Origin: Myxococcales bacterium
Lineage (GTDB): Bacteria; Myxococcota_A; Polyangia; Polyangiales; Houyiibacteriaceae
Assembly: GCA_020430775.1 (NCBI GenBank)
Contig: JAGQJE010000356.1
Span: forward strand, 1 to 42,616
Direction: 5' to 3'
Length of the DNA: 42,616 bases
The translations under genes and the position numbers were made by a program. The notes under the pieces were generated by a model that was given only the letters and a program-made list of their open reading frames with translations, ran no database searches and was not told the origin of the DNA. How positions within the stretch are numbered: position 1 is the stretch's first letter; each line of letters opens with the position of its first letter. This document shows, piece after piece, positions 1 through 7,731 of this stretch.

Positions 1-101
1 ATCCGACCAACACCCTGCACGACGTGCCCTCCGCGCGCCTTCAGGCTGCCCGTAGGAGGCTTACGGCGGGGCAGCGCCTTCACCGCGCGGCGCGGCGCGC
101 C

Positions 102-893
102 TCACACGGAGTAGCCGCCGTCGACGACGAGGGTCTGGCCGGTGACGTAGCCGGCACGCCGTGACGCGAGGAATGCCACGGCGTCGGCGACCTCGTCCGG
201 GCGACCCCAGCGCCGGAGCGCGATGTTGCGCCGGGCGGCGTCGAGGTAGCGCGCGTCGAGCTGTCCGGACTCGACCAAGCGGTGGAACATGCCGGCGTCG
301 ACGACGCCGAGCGCGACGCTGTTCGCGCGGACCCCGTGGCGGCCTTCCTCGCGCGCGATCGCCCGAACGAGCGCCTCGCCGGCGCCTTTGGGCGCGACCG
401 AGAGGACGTCGCCCGGCGGGTAGCGGACGAGGCCGGCGGAGCTGACGAAGACGAGCGCGCCGCTCGACGCGCGCAGGTGGGGCAGCGCGGCGCGGACGAC
501 GTAGAAGAGGCCGTTGACGTCGGCGTCGATCACCGCGCGCCACCGCTCGGGCGTGACGTCCGCCGCGTAGGGCTGCTCGATGGCGGAGCCGGCCGCGTGC
601 ACGACGGTGTGGATGCCGCCGTGCCGCTCGGCCACGGCCTGCACGACCGCGCCGACCGCGTCCGCGTCCGTGAGGTCGACGCGCCACGTGGAGGCCGCGG
701 GCCCGCCCGCCCGCACCCTCGCGGCGACCGCGTCCGCCGCCCCTTCGTGCTCCCGGTACGTGAGCGCGACGTCCGCTCGCAGCTCGCCGAGCCGCGCGGC
801 GATGGCGCCCCCGACGCCGCCGCTGCCGCCGACGACGAGGGCGGCCCCCGCCGGCGGGAAGTCGCCGGGCCCGGCTTCGGACCGATCAGCCAC
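102..893 (-). CDS. SDR-family oxidoreductase lacking the catalytic Tyr
   Basis: Short-chain dehydrogenase/reductase of 263 aa. The Rossmann glycine motif GGSGGVGG is at residues 22-29, the active-site Ser region (FVSSAG) at about 149-154, and the C-terminal FLASRRAGYVTGQ/VDGGYSV signature is intact. The usual YxxxK reads SVAPK (165-169), so Ser replaces the catalytic Tyr while Lys is kept. The start is GTG at 893, overlapping the end of the upstream fadD3-like gene by 8 bp, so translation is probably coupled. Position behind fadD3 suggests a role in HIP (ring C/D) breakdown, for example an IpdF-like reductase step, but the missing Tyr makes normal dehydrogenase chemistry doubtful. The SDR assignment is firm; the reaction is not known. 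Confidence 0.85.
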   Translation of the reverse strand: MADRSEAGPGDFPPAGAALVVGGSGGVGGAIAARLGELRADVALTYREHEGAADAVAARVRAGGPAASTWRVDLTDADAVGAVVQAVAERHGGIHTVVHAAGSAIEQPYAADVTPERWRAVIDADVNGLFYVVRAALPHLRASSGALVFVSSAGLVRYPPGDVLSVAPKGAGEALVRAIAREEGRHGVRANSVALGVVDAGMFHRLVESGQLDARYLDAARRNIALRRWGRPDEVADAVAFLASRRAGYVTGQTLVVDGGYSV

Positions 894-2520
894 GCGCCGC
901 GCGCTCGCGGAGCGTGAACTTGGTGACCTTGCCGGTCGCGTTGCGCGGCAGCGCGTCGCAGATCTCCACCCGTCGCGGCACCTTGAAGTTCGCCATGTGC
1001 GCGCGGGACCAGGCGATGACCTCGTCGGGAGTCAGCGTGGCGCCGGCGCGCGGGACGACGAACGCCATGCCGACCTCTCCGAGCCGCTCGTCCGGGACGC
1101 CGATGACGGCGACGTCCGCGATCCCCTCCATGCGCAGCAGCGTGTGCTCGATCTCGGCCGGGTAGGCGTTGAAGCCGCCGACGATGAACATGTCCTTCAA
1201 GCGGTCGGTGATGCGGAGGTAGCCTCCCTCGTCGAGCGTCCCGACGTCGCCCGTGTGCAGCCACCCCTCACCGTCGATCGCCCGCGCGGTCTCCTCCGGC
1301 GCGCCGAAGTACCCCTTCATGACGTTGTACCCGCGCACGACGATCTCGCCGGGCTCGCCGGCCGGCAGCGCGCGCCCGTCCGGATCGACCACGCGCACCT
1401 CGACGTCCGGGATGGCGCGGCCGCTCGTCTGCGCGATGGTCTGCGCGTCGTCGCCGTCCCGGCACATGGTCGCGACGCCGCACGCCTCCGTGAGCCCATA
1501 CGCGGTGAGCACCGTCTCGAACCCGAGCTCGTCGTGGATCTGCCGAATCAGCTCGACCGGGATCGCCGCGGCCCCCGTGACCGCGAGCCGCAGCGAGGAC
1601 AGGTCGTGCGCGCCCTTGTCGGGGTGCATGCGGATCGATTGATAGAGCGCGGGCGGGCCGGGCAGCATGGTCACGCGGTCGCGGTCGATTCGCTCGAGCA
1701 CGCGGCTCACGTCGAACACGGGCTCGGGCAGGATGACCGCGCCCTGCATCAGAGCGGCGAGCCACCCCGCCTTGTAGCCGAAGCTGTGGAAGAAGGGCAT
1801 CGCGACGAGGTACCGGTCGCCGTCGCGGAGCCCGACGATGTGCGCCCAGTCGCCGAAGGTGCGCAGGTCCTGCGCGTGCGTGCACATCGCGCCCTTGGGC
1901 TCGCCCGTAGTGCCCGAGGTGAAGAGGATGTCGGCGAGGTCGTCCGGCTCGACCTCGGCCGCGCGCGCGGCCGCCTGCGCGTCGGTGACGCCGGCTCCGA
2001 GCGCCAGAAAGCCGGTCCAGTCGAGCACCGCGGGCGGGTCGCCGCTCCAGCCCTCGGTGGCGTCGGGCGCCACCGGGCCGCGGAGCTGCACGACGTAGCG
2101 GAGCCGGGGCAGGGCGTGGGCAGCGTCTCGCAGCAGCGCCACGTAGTCGGTGTCCAGGAAGCCGGTCACCGTGAGCAACGCCTTCGCTTCGCTCTTGTCG
2201 AGGATGAACGCCGCCTCGGGGCCTTTGTAGCGCGTGTTGATCGGGACGACGACGCCACCGGCCGAGTGCACCGCGAGGGCGCTCACGATCCACTCCCAGA
2301 GGTTTGGCGCCCAGATGCCCACGCGGTCGCCGCGCGCGACGCCGATCGCGATGAGGCTCGCGCTCGCCTCGCGGACCTTCGCCGCGAGCTGTGCGTAGGT
2401 GAGGGTGACGTCGCCGTCCTCGATGGCGACGTGGTCTGCCGCCTCGGCGGCGCGCTTCGCGAGCATGCCAGGGATGGTCCCGAACCGCAGATCGGCGCGC
2501 TGTGACTGTTCTGTGCTCAT
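886..2520 (-). CDS. fadD3: HIP-CoA ligase FadD3-like (AMP-forming acyl-CoA synthetase)
   Basis: ANL-superfamily ligase of 544 aa. Visible motifs are the AMP-binding loop (FTSGTTGEPKG, about 200-210), AYGLTEACG (about 330), the ITDRLKDMFIVGGFN hinge (about 430) and the C-terminal RNATGKVTKF with the adenylation Lys. Long stretches match my recollection of mycobacterial FadD3 (Rv3561), for example PFFHSFGYKAG and SGRAIPDVEVR. FadD3 activates the steroid C/D-ring propanoate HIP with CoA and ATP in the cytoplasm. An open frame continues upstream to 2649, but the ATG at 2520 has GAGG about 7 nt upstream and begins the family-like N-terminus; the extension is Arg-rich and runs through the control region, so I rejected it. 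It diverges from echA20 across two KstR-type boxes and is followed by the coupled SDR. Confidence 0.9.
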   Translation of the reverse strand: MSTEQSQRADLRFGTIPGMLAKRAAEAADHVAIEDGDVTLTYAQLAAKVREASASLIAIGVARGDRVGIWAPNLWEWIVSALAVHSAGGVVVPINTRYKGPEAAFILDKSEAKALLTVTGFLDTDYVALLRDAAHALPRLRYVVQLRGPVAPDATEGWSGDPPAVLDWTGFLALGAGVTDAQAAARAAEVEPDDLADILFTSGTTGEPKGAMCTHAQDLRTFGDWAHIVGLRDGDRYLVAMPFFHSFGYKAGWLAALMQGAVILPEPVFDVSRVLERIDRDRVTMLPGPPALYQSIRMHPDKGAHDLSSLRLAVTGAAAIPVELIRQIHDELGFETVLTAYGLTEACGVATMCRDGDDAQTIAQTSGRAIPDVEVRVVDPDGRALPAGEPGEIVVRGYNVMKGYFGAPEETARAIDGEGWLHTGDVGTLDEGGYLRITDRLKDMFIVGGFNAYPAEIEHTLLRMEGIADVAVIGVPDERLGEVGMAFVVPRAGATLTPDEVIAWSRAHMANFKVPRRVEICDALPRNATGKVTKFTLRERAARG

Positions 2521-2583
2521 CGTGATCCTCGTGCGCCGCGACCGTCCGGGCGCGCGTCGGGTCGCCCCCCGCCGCGTCCAGAG

Positions 2584-2597
2584 AGAAACATGTTCTA
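2584..2597 (-). promoter_or_regulatory. KstR-type operator, fadD3 side
   Basis: On the minus strand this reads TAGAACATGTTTCT, fitting the mycobacterial KstR core pattern AAC-NN-GTT with TAG on one arm. It lies about 64 bp upstream of the fadD3 start. The motif family is known from mycobacteria; its use here is inferred from the same motif at the other two steroid promoters in this window. Confidence 0.65.
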
Positions 2598-2610
2598 CCG
2601 GGGCGCGCCA

Positions 2611-2649
2611 GCAGTACGTCCAAGCAGTACGTCCCAGCACTACGTCCAA
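2611..2649. repeat. Three tandem 13-bp repeats in the divergent promoter
   Basis: Three head-to-tail copies begin at 2611, 2624 and 2637: GCAGTACGTCCAA, GCAGTACGTCCCA and GCACTACGTCCAA. They differ by one base each and sit between the two KstR-type boxes. The 13-bp phase places copies a little over one helical turn apart, as in arrays bound by a second regulator. No binding protein can be named. Confidence 0.75.
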
Positions 2650-2671
2650 GGAGTCGGCTTGACCGGCCTAC

Positions 2672-2685
2672 TGAAACGCGTTCTA
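2672..2685 (+). promoter_or_regulatory. KstR-type operator, echA20/ipd side
   Basis: TGAAACGCGTTCTA fits TnnAACnnGTTnnA fully. A possible -35 element TTGACC lies at 2659-2664. The site is 122 bp upstream of the echA20 start and would control the seven-gene rightward operon. Confidence 0.65.
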
Positions 2686-2807
2686 GTTCGTCGCGGCGCG
2701 GGGCGGGCGAGGACCGGCCCAGAGTGCACGCGGACCTCGATCGAGCCCGCGACCCGCACTACCGTGTGTGCGCGCCGGCCGAACCGCACCCGACGGCAGG
2801 AGTCTCG

Positions 2808-3581
2808 ATGGGCATCTCGTACGACATCACCGACGGCATCGCCGAGGTGATCATGGACAACCCCCCGGTCAACGCGCTGCGCGTCGCCGGCTGGTTCGAG
2901 CTCGCCGAGATCCTGCGGAAGCTCGGCGACGACCCGGACGTCCGCGCGGTCATCCTCGCGGCCGAGGGCAAGGGCTTCAACGCCGGGGTCGACATCAAGG
3001 AGATGCAGCAGACGGAGGGCTTCGACGCGCTGCTCGGCGCCAACCGCGGCTGCTGGGAGGCGTTCAAGGCGGTGTACGAGTGCAAGGTGCCGGTCATCTG
3101 CGCCGTCAACGACTTCTGCGTCGGCGGGGGCATCGGCCTCGCCGGCAACTCGGACATCCTCATCGCGTCGGAGGGCGCGAAGTTCGGCCTGCCCGAGGTC
3201 GATCGCGGGGCGCTCGGCGCGGCGACGCACCTCGCCCGCCTCGTGCCGCCGCTCAAGATGCGCGCGATGGTGCTGACCTGCGAGAACGCGACGGCCGAGG
3301 AGCTCCACGCGTGGGGCTCGGTGTACGCGGTCGTCCCGCGCGAGCAGCTCCGCGACAAGGCTCGCGAGATCGCGCGTACGTTCCTCGGGAAGATCCCGCG
3401 GGTCGTGCGGACCGCGAAGGAGTGCCTCAACAACATCGACCCCGTGGACGTGAACCGCTCGTACCGCTTCGAGCAGGGCTTCACCTTCGAGCTGAACCTC
3501 GCCGGCGTCGCCGACGAGGCCCGCGACGCGTTCGTCGAAAAGCGCGGCGTCGACAAGACCACCGGCAAGACCAAGGGCTGA
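2808..3581 (+). CDS. echA20: EchA20-like crotonase, steroid ring D hydrolase
   Basis: Crotonase-fold protein of 257 aa that closely follows mycobacterial EchA20 (Rv3550) as I recall it: GFNAGVDIKEMQ and CVGGGIGLAGNSD form the oxyanion-hole region, GLPEVDRGALGAATHL follows, and the tail FEQGFTFELNLAGVADEARDAF is shared. In actinobacteria EchA20 hydrolytically opens the last steroid ring of the HIP-derived CoA ester before IpdAB acts. The ATG at 2808 has CAGGAG at 2797-2802 with 5 nt spacing; an open frame runs further upstream to 2724 but has no comparable ribosome site. It is the first gene of a tightly spaced operon (50 bp to ipdA). Confidence 0.92.
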   Translation: MGISYDITDGIAEVIMDNPPVNALRVAGWFELAEILRKLGDDPDVRAVILAAEGKGFNAGVDIKEMQQTEGFDALLGANRGCWEAFKAVYECKVPVICAVNDFCVGGGIGLAGNSDILIASEGAKFGLPEVDRGALGAATHLARLVPPLKMRAMVLTCENATAEELHAWGSVYAVVPREQLRDKAREIARTFLGKIPRVVRTAKECLNNIDPVDVNRSYRFEQGFTFELNLAGVADEARDAFVEKRGVDKTTGKTKG

Positions 3582-3631
3582 GCGCAGCGCGCTCGCGTTC
3601 ACGCGCTCCGCGTCGGCGGAGCCTGGAGACG

Positions 3632-4477
3632 ATGATGGACAAAGTGATGACCCTCGACGAGGTCGCCGGGGAGCTGCGTGACGGGATGACCGTCGGCATC
3701 GGCGGGTGGGGCAGCCGCCGCAAGCCGATGGCGCTCGTGCGCGCGATCGTCCGGTCGGGGGTGAAGGACCTCACCGTCGTGTCGTATGGCGGACCGGACG
3801 TCGGCATCCTCTGCAAGACCGGGCAGGCGAGGAGGGTCGTCTACGGCTTCGTCTCGCTCGACTCGATCCCGCTCGAGCCGCATTTCCGCGCGGCGCGGCA
3901 GGCGGGGTCGGTCGAGGTGATGGAGCTCGACGAGGGCATGTTCCAGTGGGGGCTGCGGGCCGCGGCGCAGCGCCTGCCCTTTCTGCCGACGCGCGCCGGG
4001 CTCGGCTCGGACGTGCTTCGCCACCACCCGGAGCTGCGCACCGTCCAGTCGCCCTACGACGACGGCGAGACGCTCGTCGCGATGCCCGCGCTCCGCCTCG
4101 ACGTGGCGCTCATCCACATGAACCGGGCCGACGCGCACGGCAACGGGCAATACCTCGGCCGGGATCCCTACTTCGATGAGTGGTTCTGTATGGCCGCCGA
4201 TCGCGCGTTCATGAGCTGCGAGCGCGTCGTGCCGACCGAGGCGCTGCTCGCCGGCGGGCCGCTCCAGAGCCTCTCGATCAACCGCATGATGGTGCAGGGG
4301 GTCGTCGAGGCGCCGAACGGCGCGCACTTCACGGAGTGCCCGCCCGACTACGGTCGCGACGAGGCGTTTCAGCGCGCGTACGCGGCGTCCGCGAAGGACG
4401 ACGCGGCGTGGGAGGCGTTCCGGGCGAAGTACCTCGACGTCGACGAGGCGGCGTACCAAAAGGCGGTGGCGAAATGA
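3632..4477 (+). CDS. ipdA: IpdA, COCHEA-CoA hydrolase alpha subunit
   Basis: Protein of 281 aa of the class I CoA-transferase fold. It carries GIGGWGSRRKPMALVRA, YGGPDVGILC, the ELDEGM segment with the Glu conserved in IpdA, LPFLPTRAGLGSD, and a C-terminal HFTECPPDYGRDE. These match the IpdA branch (Rv3551), not acetate CoA-transferases. With IpdB it forms the heteromer that hydrolytically cleaves ring C of COCHEA-CoA. Two adjacent ATGs (3632, 3635) follow GGAG at 3625-3628; the second has the better spacing, so the true N-terminus may be one residue shorter. The stop overlaps ipdB as ATGA. Confidence 0.93.
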   Translation: MMDKVMTLDEVAGELRDGMTVGIGGWGSRRKPMALVRAIVRSGVKDLTVVSYGGPDVGILCKTGQARRVVYGFVSLDSIPLEPHFRAARQAGSVEVMELDEGMFQWGLRAAAQRLPFLPTRAGLGSDVLRHHPELRTVQSPYDDGETLVAMPALRLDVALIHMNRADAHGNGQYLGRDPYFDEWFCMAADRAFMSCERVVPTEALLAGGPLQSLSINRMMVQGVVEAPNGAHFTECPPDYGRDEAFQRAYAASAKDDAAWEAFRAKYLDVDEAAYQKAVAK

Positions 4478-5232
4478 CCGAGGCGACGCGAGCAGACGTC
4501 TGCGCGGTGGCCGTCGCGGAGTGCTTCCGCGGCGACGGCGAGATCATGGTGAGCCCGATGGGCGTCACGCCGACGCTCGGCGCCCGGCTCGCCAAGGCCA
4601 CGTTCGAGCCCGACCTCGTGCTGACCGACGGGATGAACCTCATCGTCTCGGCGGTGCTCCCCCTCGGCGAGGCGCCGAGCGACGCCGAGGTCGAAGGCTG
4701 GATGCCCTTCCCGCGGGTGTTCGACACCCTGTGGTGGGGCAAGCGCCACGTCATGATGGGCGCGAGCCAGATCGACCGCTTCGGCAACCAGAACATCGCG
4801 TGCATCGGCGACTTCCATCGGCCGAAGGCGCAGCTCCTCGGGGTGCGCGGCGCGCCCGGCAACACCATCAACCACGCGACGAGCTACTGGGTCCCCCGCC
4901 ACAGCGCGCGCGTGTTCGTCGAACGCGTCGACGTCGTCTGCGGCGTCGGCTACGACCGCGCGGCCGCGCTGCCTGCGCCGTCGCGCGTCGGCCACGAGAT
5001 CCGCCGCGTCGTGACCGACCTCGCGGTGCTCGACTTCGAGACCCCGGACCACCGCATGCGCGTCCGCTCGGTCCACCCCGGCGTGACCCTCGACGAGGTG
5101 CGCGAGGCGACGGGCTTCGAGCTCGTCGCCGACGGTGAGGTCCCGACGACGCGCCTGCCGACCGCCGCGGAGATCGAGGTGCTGCGCCGCCTCGACCCGA
5201 AAGGCCACGCCACCAAGGAAGTGCAGTCATGA
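4474..5232 (+). CDS. ipdB: IpdB, COCHEA-CoA hydrolase beta subunit
   Basis: Protein of 252 aa of the class I CoA-transferase fold, small-subunit type. The start ATG at 4474 overlaps the ipdA stop (ATGA), the usual arrangement for equimolar subunits. Features include VSPMGVTPTLGARLA, DTLWWGKRHVMMGASQID, FGNQNIACIGD and a GAPGNTINHATSYWVPRHS segment typical of IpdB (Rv3552). It completes the ring C-cleaving IpdAB complex of HIP catabolism. It overlaps ipdC by 4 bp at its own 3' end, so all three ipd genes are translationally coupled. Confidence 0.93.
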   Translation: MTEATRADVCAVAVAECFRGDGEIMVSPMGVTPTLGARLAKATFEPDLVLTDGMNLIVSAVLPLGEAPSDAEVEGWMPFPRVFDTLWWGKRHVMMGASQIDRFGNQNIACIGDFHRPKAQLLGVRGAPGNTINHATSYWVPRHSARVFVERVDVVCGVGYDRAAALPAPSRVGHEIRRVVTDLAVLDFETPDHRMRVRSVHPGVTLDEVREATGFELVADGEVPTTRLPTAAEIEVLRRLDPKGHATKEVQS

Positions 5233-6500
5233 GCCCCACGGACGAGAGCAACGAGCGCACCGCGAAGAAGGCCGCGCCAAAGAAGGCAGCCGCGAAGAAA
5301 GCCGCGCCAAAGAAAGCCGCCAAGAAGACGGCGCCCACCAAGACGTCCGCGCCGAAGAAAGCGGCCAGCAAGGCGCGCGTGACCGGCGGCGCGCCGGCGA
5401 AGCGCCCCGCGGGCGAGGGCAAGAGGGTCGCGCCGAAGGCTCCGCTCTCGACCCGCATCACCGAGCTCTTCGGCGTGCAGTACCCGATCGTCCAGACCGG
5501 CATGGGGTGGGTCTCCGGCCCGGAGCTCACCGCCGCCACCAGCGCGGCCGGCGGGCTCGGCATCCTCGCCGCGGCGACGCTCACCTATCCCGAACTCGAG
5601 GCCGCGATCGCACGCATACAGGCGCTCACCGACCGGCCCTTCGGCGTGAACCTCCGCGCCGACCAGGCCGACGTGATGAAGCGCGTCGACCTGCTCATCC
5701 GCGAGAAGGTGAAGGTCGCGAGCTTCGCCCAGGCGCCGGGCCGCGCCGTCATCGACACGCTCAAGGCGGCCGGGGTGGTGACCATGCCGACGATCGGCGC
5801 GCGCCGCCACGCCGAGAAGGTGCAGGAGTGGGGCGTCGACGCCGTCATCGCGCAGGGCGGAGAGGGCGGCGGGCACACCGGCACGGTCCCGACCTCGCTC
5901 CTGCTCCCGGACGTCGTCGACGCGGTGGACATCCCGGTCGTGGCGGCGGGAGGCTTCCGCGACGGGCGGGGCCTCGTCGCAGCGCTCGCGTACGGCGCCG
6001 AGGGCATCGCGATGGGCACGCGCTTCTTGCTCACGAAGGAGAGCGGCGTGCCCGAGCACGTGAAGGCGATCTATCTGAAGACGCCGGTGACGGGGACGGT
6101 CGTCACGCGCGCGGTCGACGGCTACCCGCAGCGGGTCATCCGCACGGCGATGATCGACGCGCTCGAGAAGGCGAGCGCGCTGACGCGCTTTCCGCGCGCC
6201 GCCCGCAACGCCATCACCCTCGCCAGGCTCACGGGCACGTCGCTCTCCGACCTGCTCGAAGAGGGGCTCGCCATGAAGAAGAGCAAGGACCTCACGTGGT
6301 CGCAGCTCGCCATGGCCGCGAACGCGCCGATGCTCACGAAGGCGAGCATGGTGGACGGCAAGGTCGAGGCGGGCATCCTCCCCACCGGCCAGGTCGTCGG
6401 TCTCATCGACGAGCTGCCGTCGGTGTCCGAGCTCATCGCGCGCATCGTCGCCGAGGCCGAGGAGAGCCTCGAGCGGCTCCGCGGCGTCGGGGCGCGCTGA
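5229..6500 (+). CDS. ipdC: IpdC-like flavoprotein with a histone-H1-like N-terminal tail
   Basis: Protein of 423 aa. Residues from about 75 onward are a nitronate monooxygenase/2-nitropropane dioxygenase-type TIM barrel that follows mycobacterial IpdC (Rv3553, about 355 aa): ELFGVQYPIVQTGMGWVSG, AGGLGILAAAT, QGGEGGGHTG for FMN phosphate contacts, and MAANAPMLTKASMVDG. IpdC is a reductase acting on the HIP CoA ester before EchA20. The first 70 or so residues are an added Lys/Ala/Pro-rich tail made of AKKAAPKKA-type units, absent from actinobacterial IpdC. The ATG at 5229 overlaps the ipdB stop (ATGA), and no better internal start with a ribosome site is visible before the barrel, so the tail appears to be translated. 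Confidence 0.9.
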   Translation: MSPTDESNERTAKKAAPKKAAAKKAAPKKAAKKTAPTKTSAPKKAASKARVTGGAPAKRPAGEGKRVAPKAPLSTRITELFGVQYPIVQTGMGWVSGPELTAATSAAGGLGILAAATLTYPELEAAIARIQALTDRPFGVNLRADQADVMKRVDLLIREKVKVASFAQAPGRAVIDTLKAAGVVTMPTIGARRHAEKVQEWGVDAVIAQGGEGGGHTGTVPTSLLLPDVVDAVDIPVVAAGGFRDGRGLVAALAYGAEGIAMGTRFLLTKESGVPEHVKAIYLKTPVTGTVVTRAVDGYPQRVIRTAMIDALEKASALTRFPRAARNAITLARLTGTSLSDLLEEGLAMKKSKDLTWSQLAMAANAPMLTKASMVDGKVEAGILPTGQVVGLIDELPSVSELIARIVAEAEESLERLRGVGAR

Positions 6501-6549
6501 GGCCGCGCGCCGCGACATCCCGCCCGCGCGCGCATGCAGAGGTGAACCC

Positions 6550-7728
6550 GTGGACCTGACGTTTACAGAACGAGAGAACGCCTTCCGCGCGGAGTGCCGC
6601 GCCTGGCTGGAGCGGCACGTGCCGAAGGAGTCGCTCGGCTCCGGGGATACGCGCGAGGGGTTTGCGCGCCACCTCGAGTGGGAGCGCGAGCTCTTCGACG
6701 CCGGCTGGGCGGCCGTCTCCTGGCCGAAGGAGTACGGCGGACGCGAGGCCTCGCTCTTCGAGTGGCTGATCTTCGAGGAGGAGTACTACCGAGCGGGCGC
6801 GCCGAACCGCGTCACGCAAAACGGCATCTTCCTGCTCGCGCCGACGCTCTTCGAGTTCGGCACCGAGGAGCAGAAGGCGCGCATCCTGCGACCGATGGCG
6901 CGCGGCGACGTGACGTGGGGGCAGGGGTGGTCCGAGCCCAACGCCGGCAGCGACCTCGCGAGCCTCCGGAGCACGGCGCGGCGCGTCGAGGGCGGGTGGC
7001 TGCTCAGCGGCCAGAAGACCTGGTGCACCCGCGGCGCCTTCTGCGACATGGCGTACGGGCTCTTCCGCACCGACCCGGCGCAGAAGCGCCACCACGGGCT
7101 CACGTACTTCATGTTCCCGCTGCACGGGGAGGGCGTGACCGTCCGCGGCGTCGACCGCCTCGACGGCGACGAGGGCTTCGCCGAGCTCTTCCTCGACGAG
7201 CTCTTCGTGCCGGATCGCGACGTCATCGGTGAGGTCAACCAGGGGTGGTACGTCGCGATGGCGACGACCAGCTCGGAGCGCGGCCTCACCCTCCGCAGCC
7301 CCGGCCGCTTCATGGCGACCGCGTCGCGCCTCGTCGACCTGTACGGCCGCTACCGCGCGAGCGCCGAGCCCGCGCTCCGGGACGCCGTCATCGACGCCTG
7401 GATCGATGCCGAGGCCTACCGCTGGTACACGTTTCAGACCGTCACCCACATGGTCGACGGCCAGGACGTGGGCGCGTCGTCGAGCCTCAACAAGGTCTTC
7501 TGGTCCGAGATGGACGTGCGCACGCACGAGACGGCCCTCGCGCTCATCGGCGACCGGCTCGAGCTCGACATCGACCACGACGCGCCGGAGAGCGCGGGCG
7601 ACGCCGTCGACGAGGGCGCGTGGATGCGCGGGTTCGAGTTCGCGCTCGCGGGCCCCATCTACGCCGGCACCAACGAGATCCAGCGCAACATCATCGCCGA
7701 GCGGGTCCTCGGCCTGCCCCGGAAGTAG
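6550..7728 (+). CDS. fadE31: FadE31-like acyl-CoA dehydrogenase
   Basis: Acyl-CoA dehydrogenase of 392 aa with the FAD/substrate motifs [13 protein letters not shown] and GQKTWCTRG, and C-terminal AGPIYAGTNEIQRNIIAERVLGLP. The start MDLTFTERENAF and the segment SWPKEYGGREASLFEWLIFEEEYYRAGAP correspond to mycobacterial FadE31 (Rv3562) as I recall it. In M. tuberculosis FadE31 pairs with FadE32 or FadE33 into heteromers in the late steps of steroid ring degradation. The start is GTG at 6550 after AGAGGTGA at 6537-6544. The partner gene begins 4 nt after this stop, which supports an alpha/beta pair. Confidence 0.85.
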   Translation: MDLTFTERENAFRAECRAWLERHVPKESLGSGDTREGFARHLEWERELFDAGWAAVSWPKEYGGREASLFEWLIFEEEYYRAGAPNRVTQNGIFLLAPTLFEFGTEEQKARILRPMARGDVTWGQGWSEPNAGSDLASLRSTARRVEGGWLLSGQKTWCTRGAFCDMAYGLFRTDPAQKRHHGLTYFMFPLHGEGVTVRGVDRLDGDEGFAELFLDELFVPDRDVIGEVNQGWYVAMATTSSERGLTLRSPGRFMATASRLVDLYGRYRASAEPALRDAVIDAWIDAEAYRWYTFQTVTHMVDGQDVGASSSLNKVFWSEMDVRTHETALALIGDRLELDIDHDAPESAGDAVDEGAWMRGFEFALAGPIYAGTNEIQRNIIAERVLGLPRK

Positions 7729-7731
7729 CCG

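Noticed and set aside
1-101. Possible gene fragment at the left edge
   Set aside because: No frame shows recognisable protein sequence and all are short; nothing can be supported here.
2521-2649. N-terminal extension of FadD3 by 43 residues
   Set aside because: It would translate the operator and iteron region; the peptide is Arg-rich and unlike the family, and ATG 2520 has a good ribosome site.
2611-2649. Short CRISPR-like array
   Set aside because: The units are 13 bp, directly abutting, with no spacers and no cas genes.
2646-2662. CAAG...CTTG inverted halves as a KstR2 site
   Set aside because: The halves are 7 bp apart, whereas the KstR2 motif known to me has only 2 bp between CAAG and CTTG.
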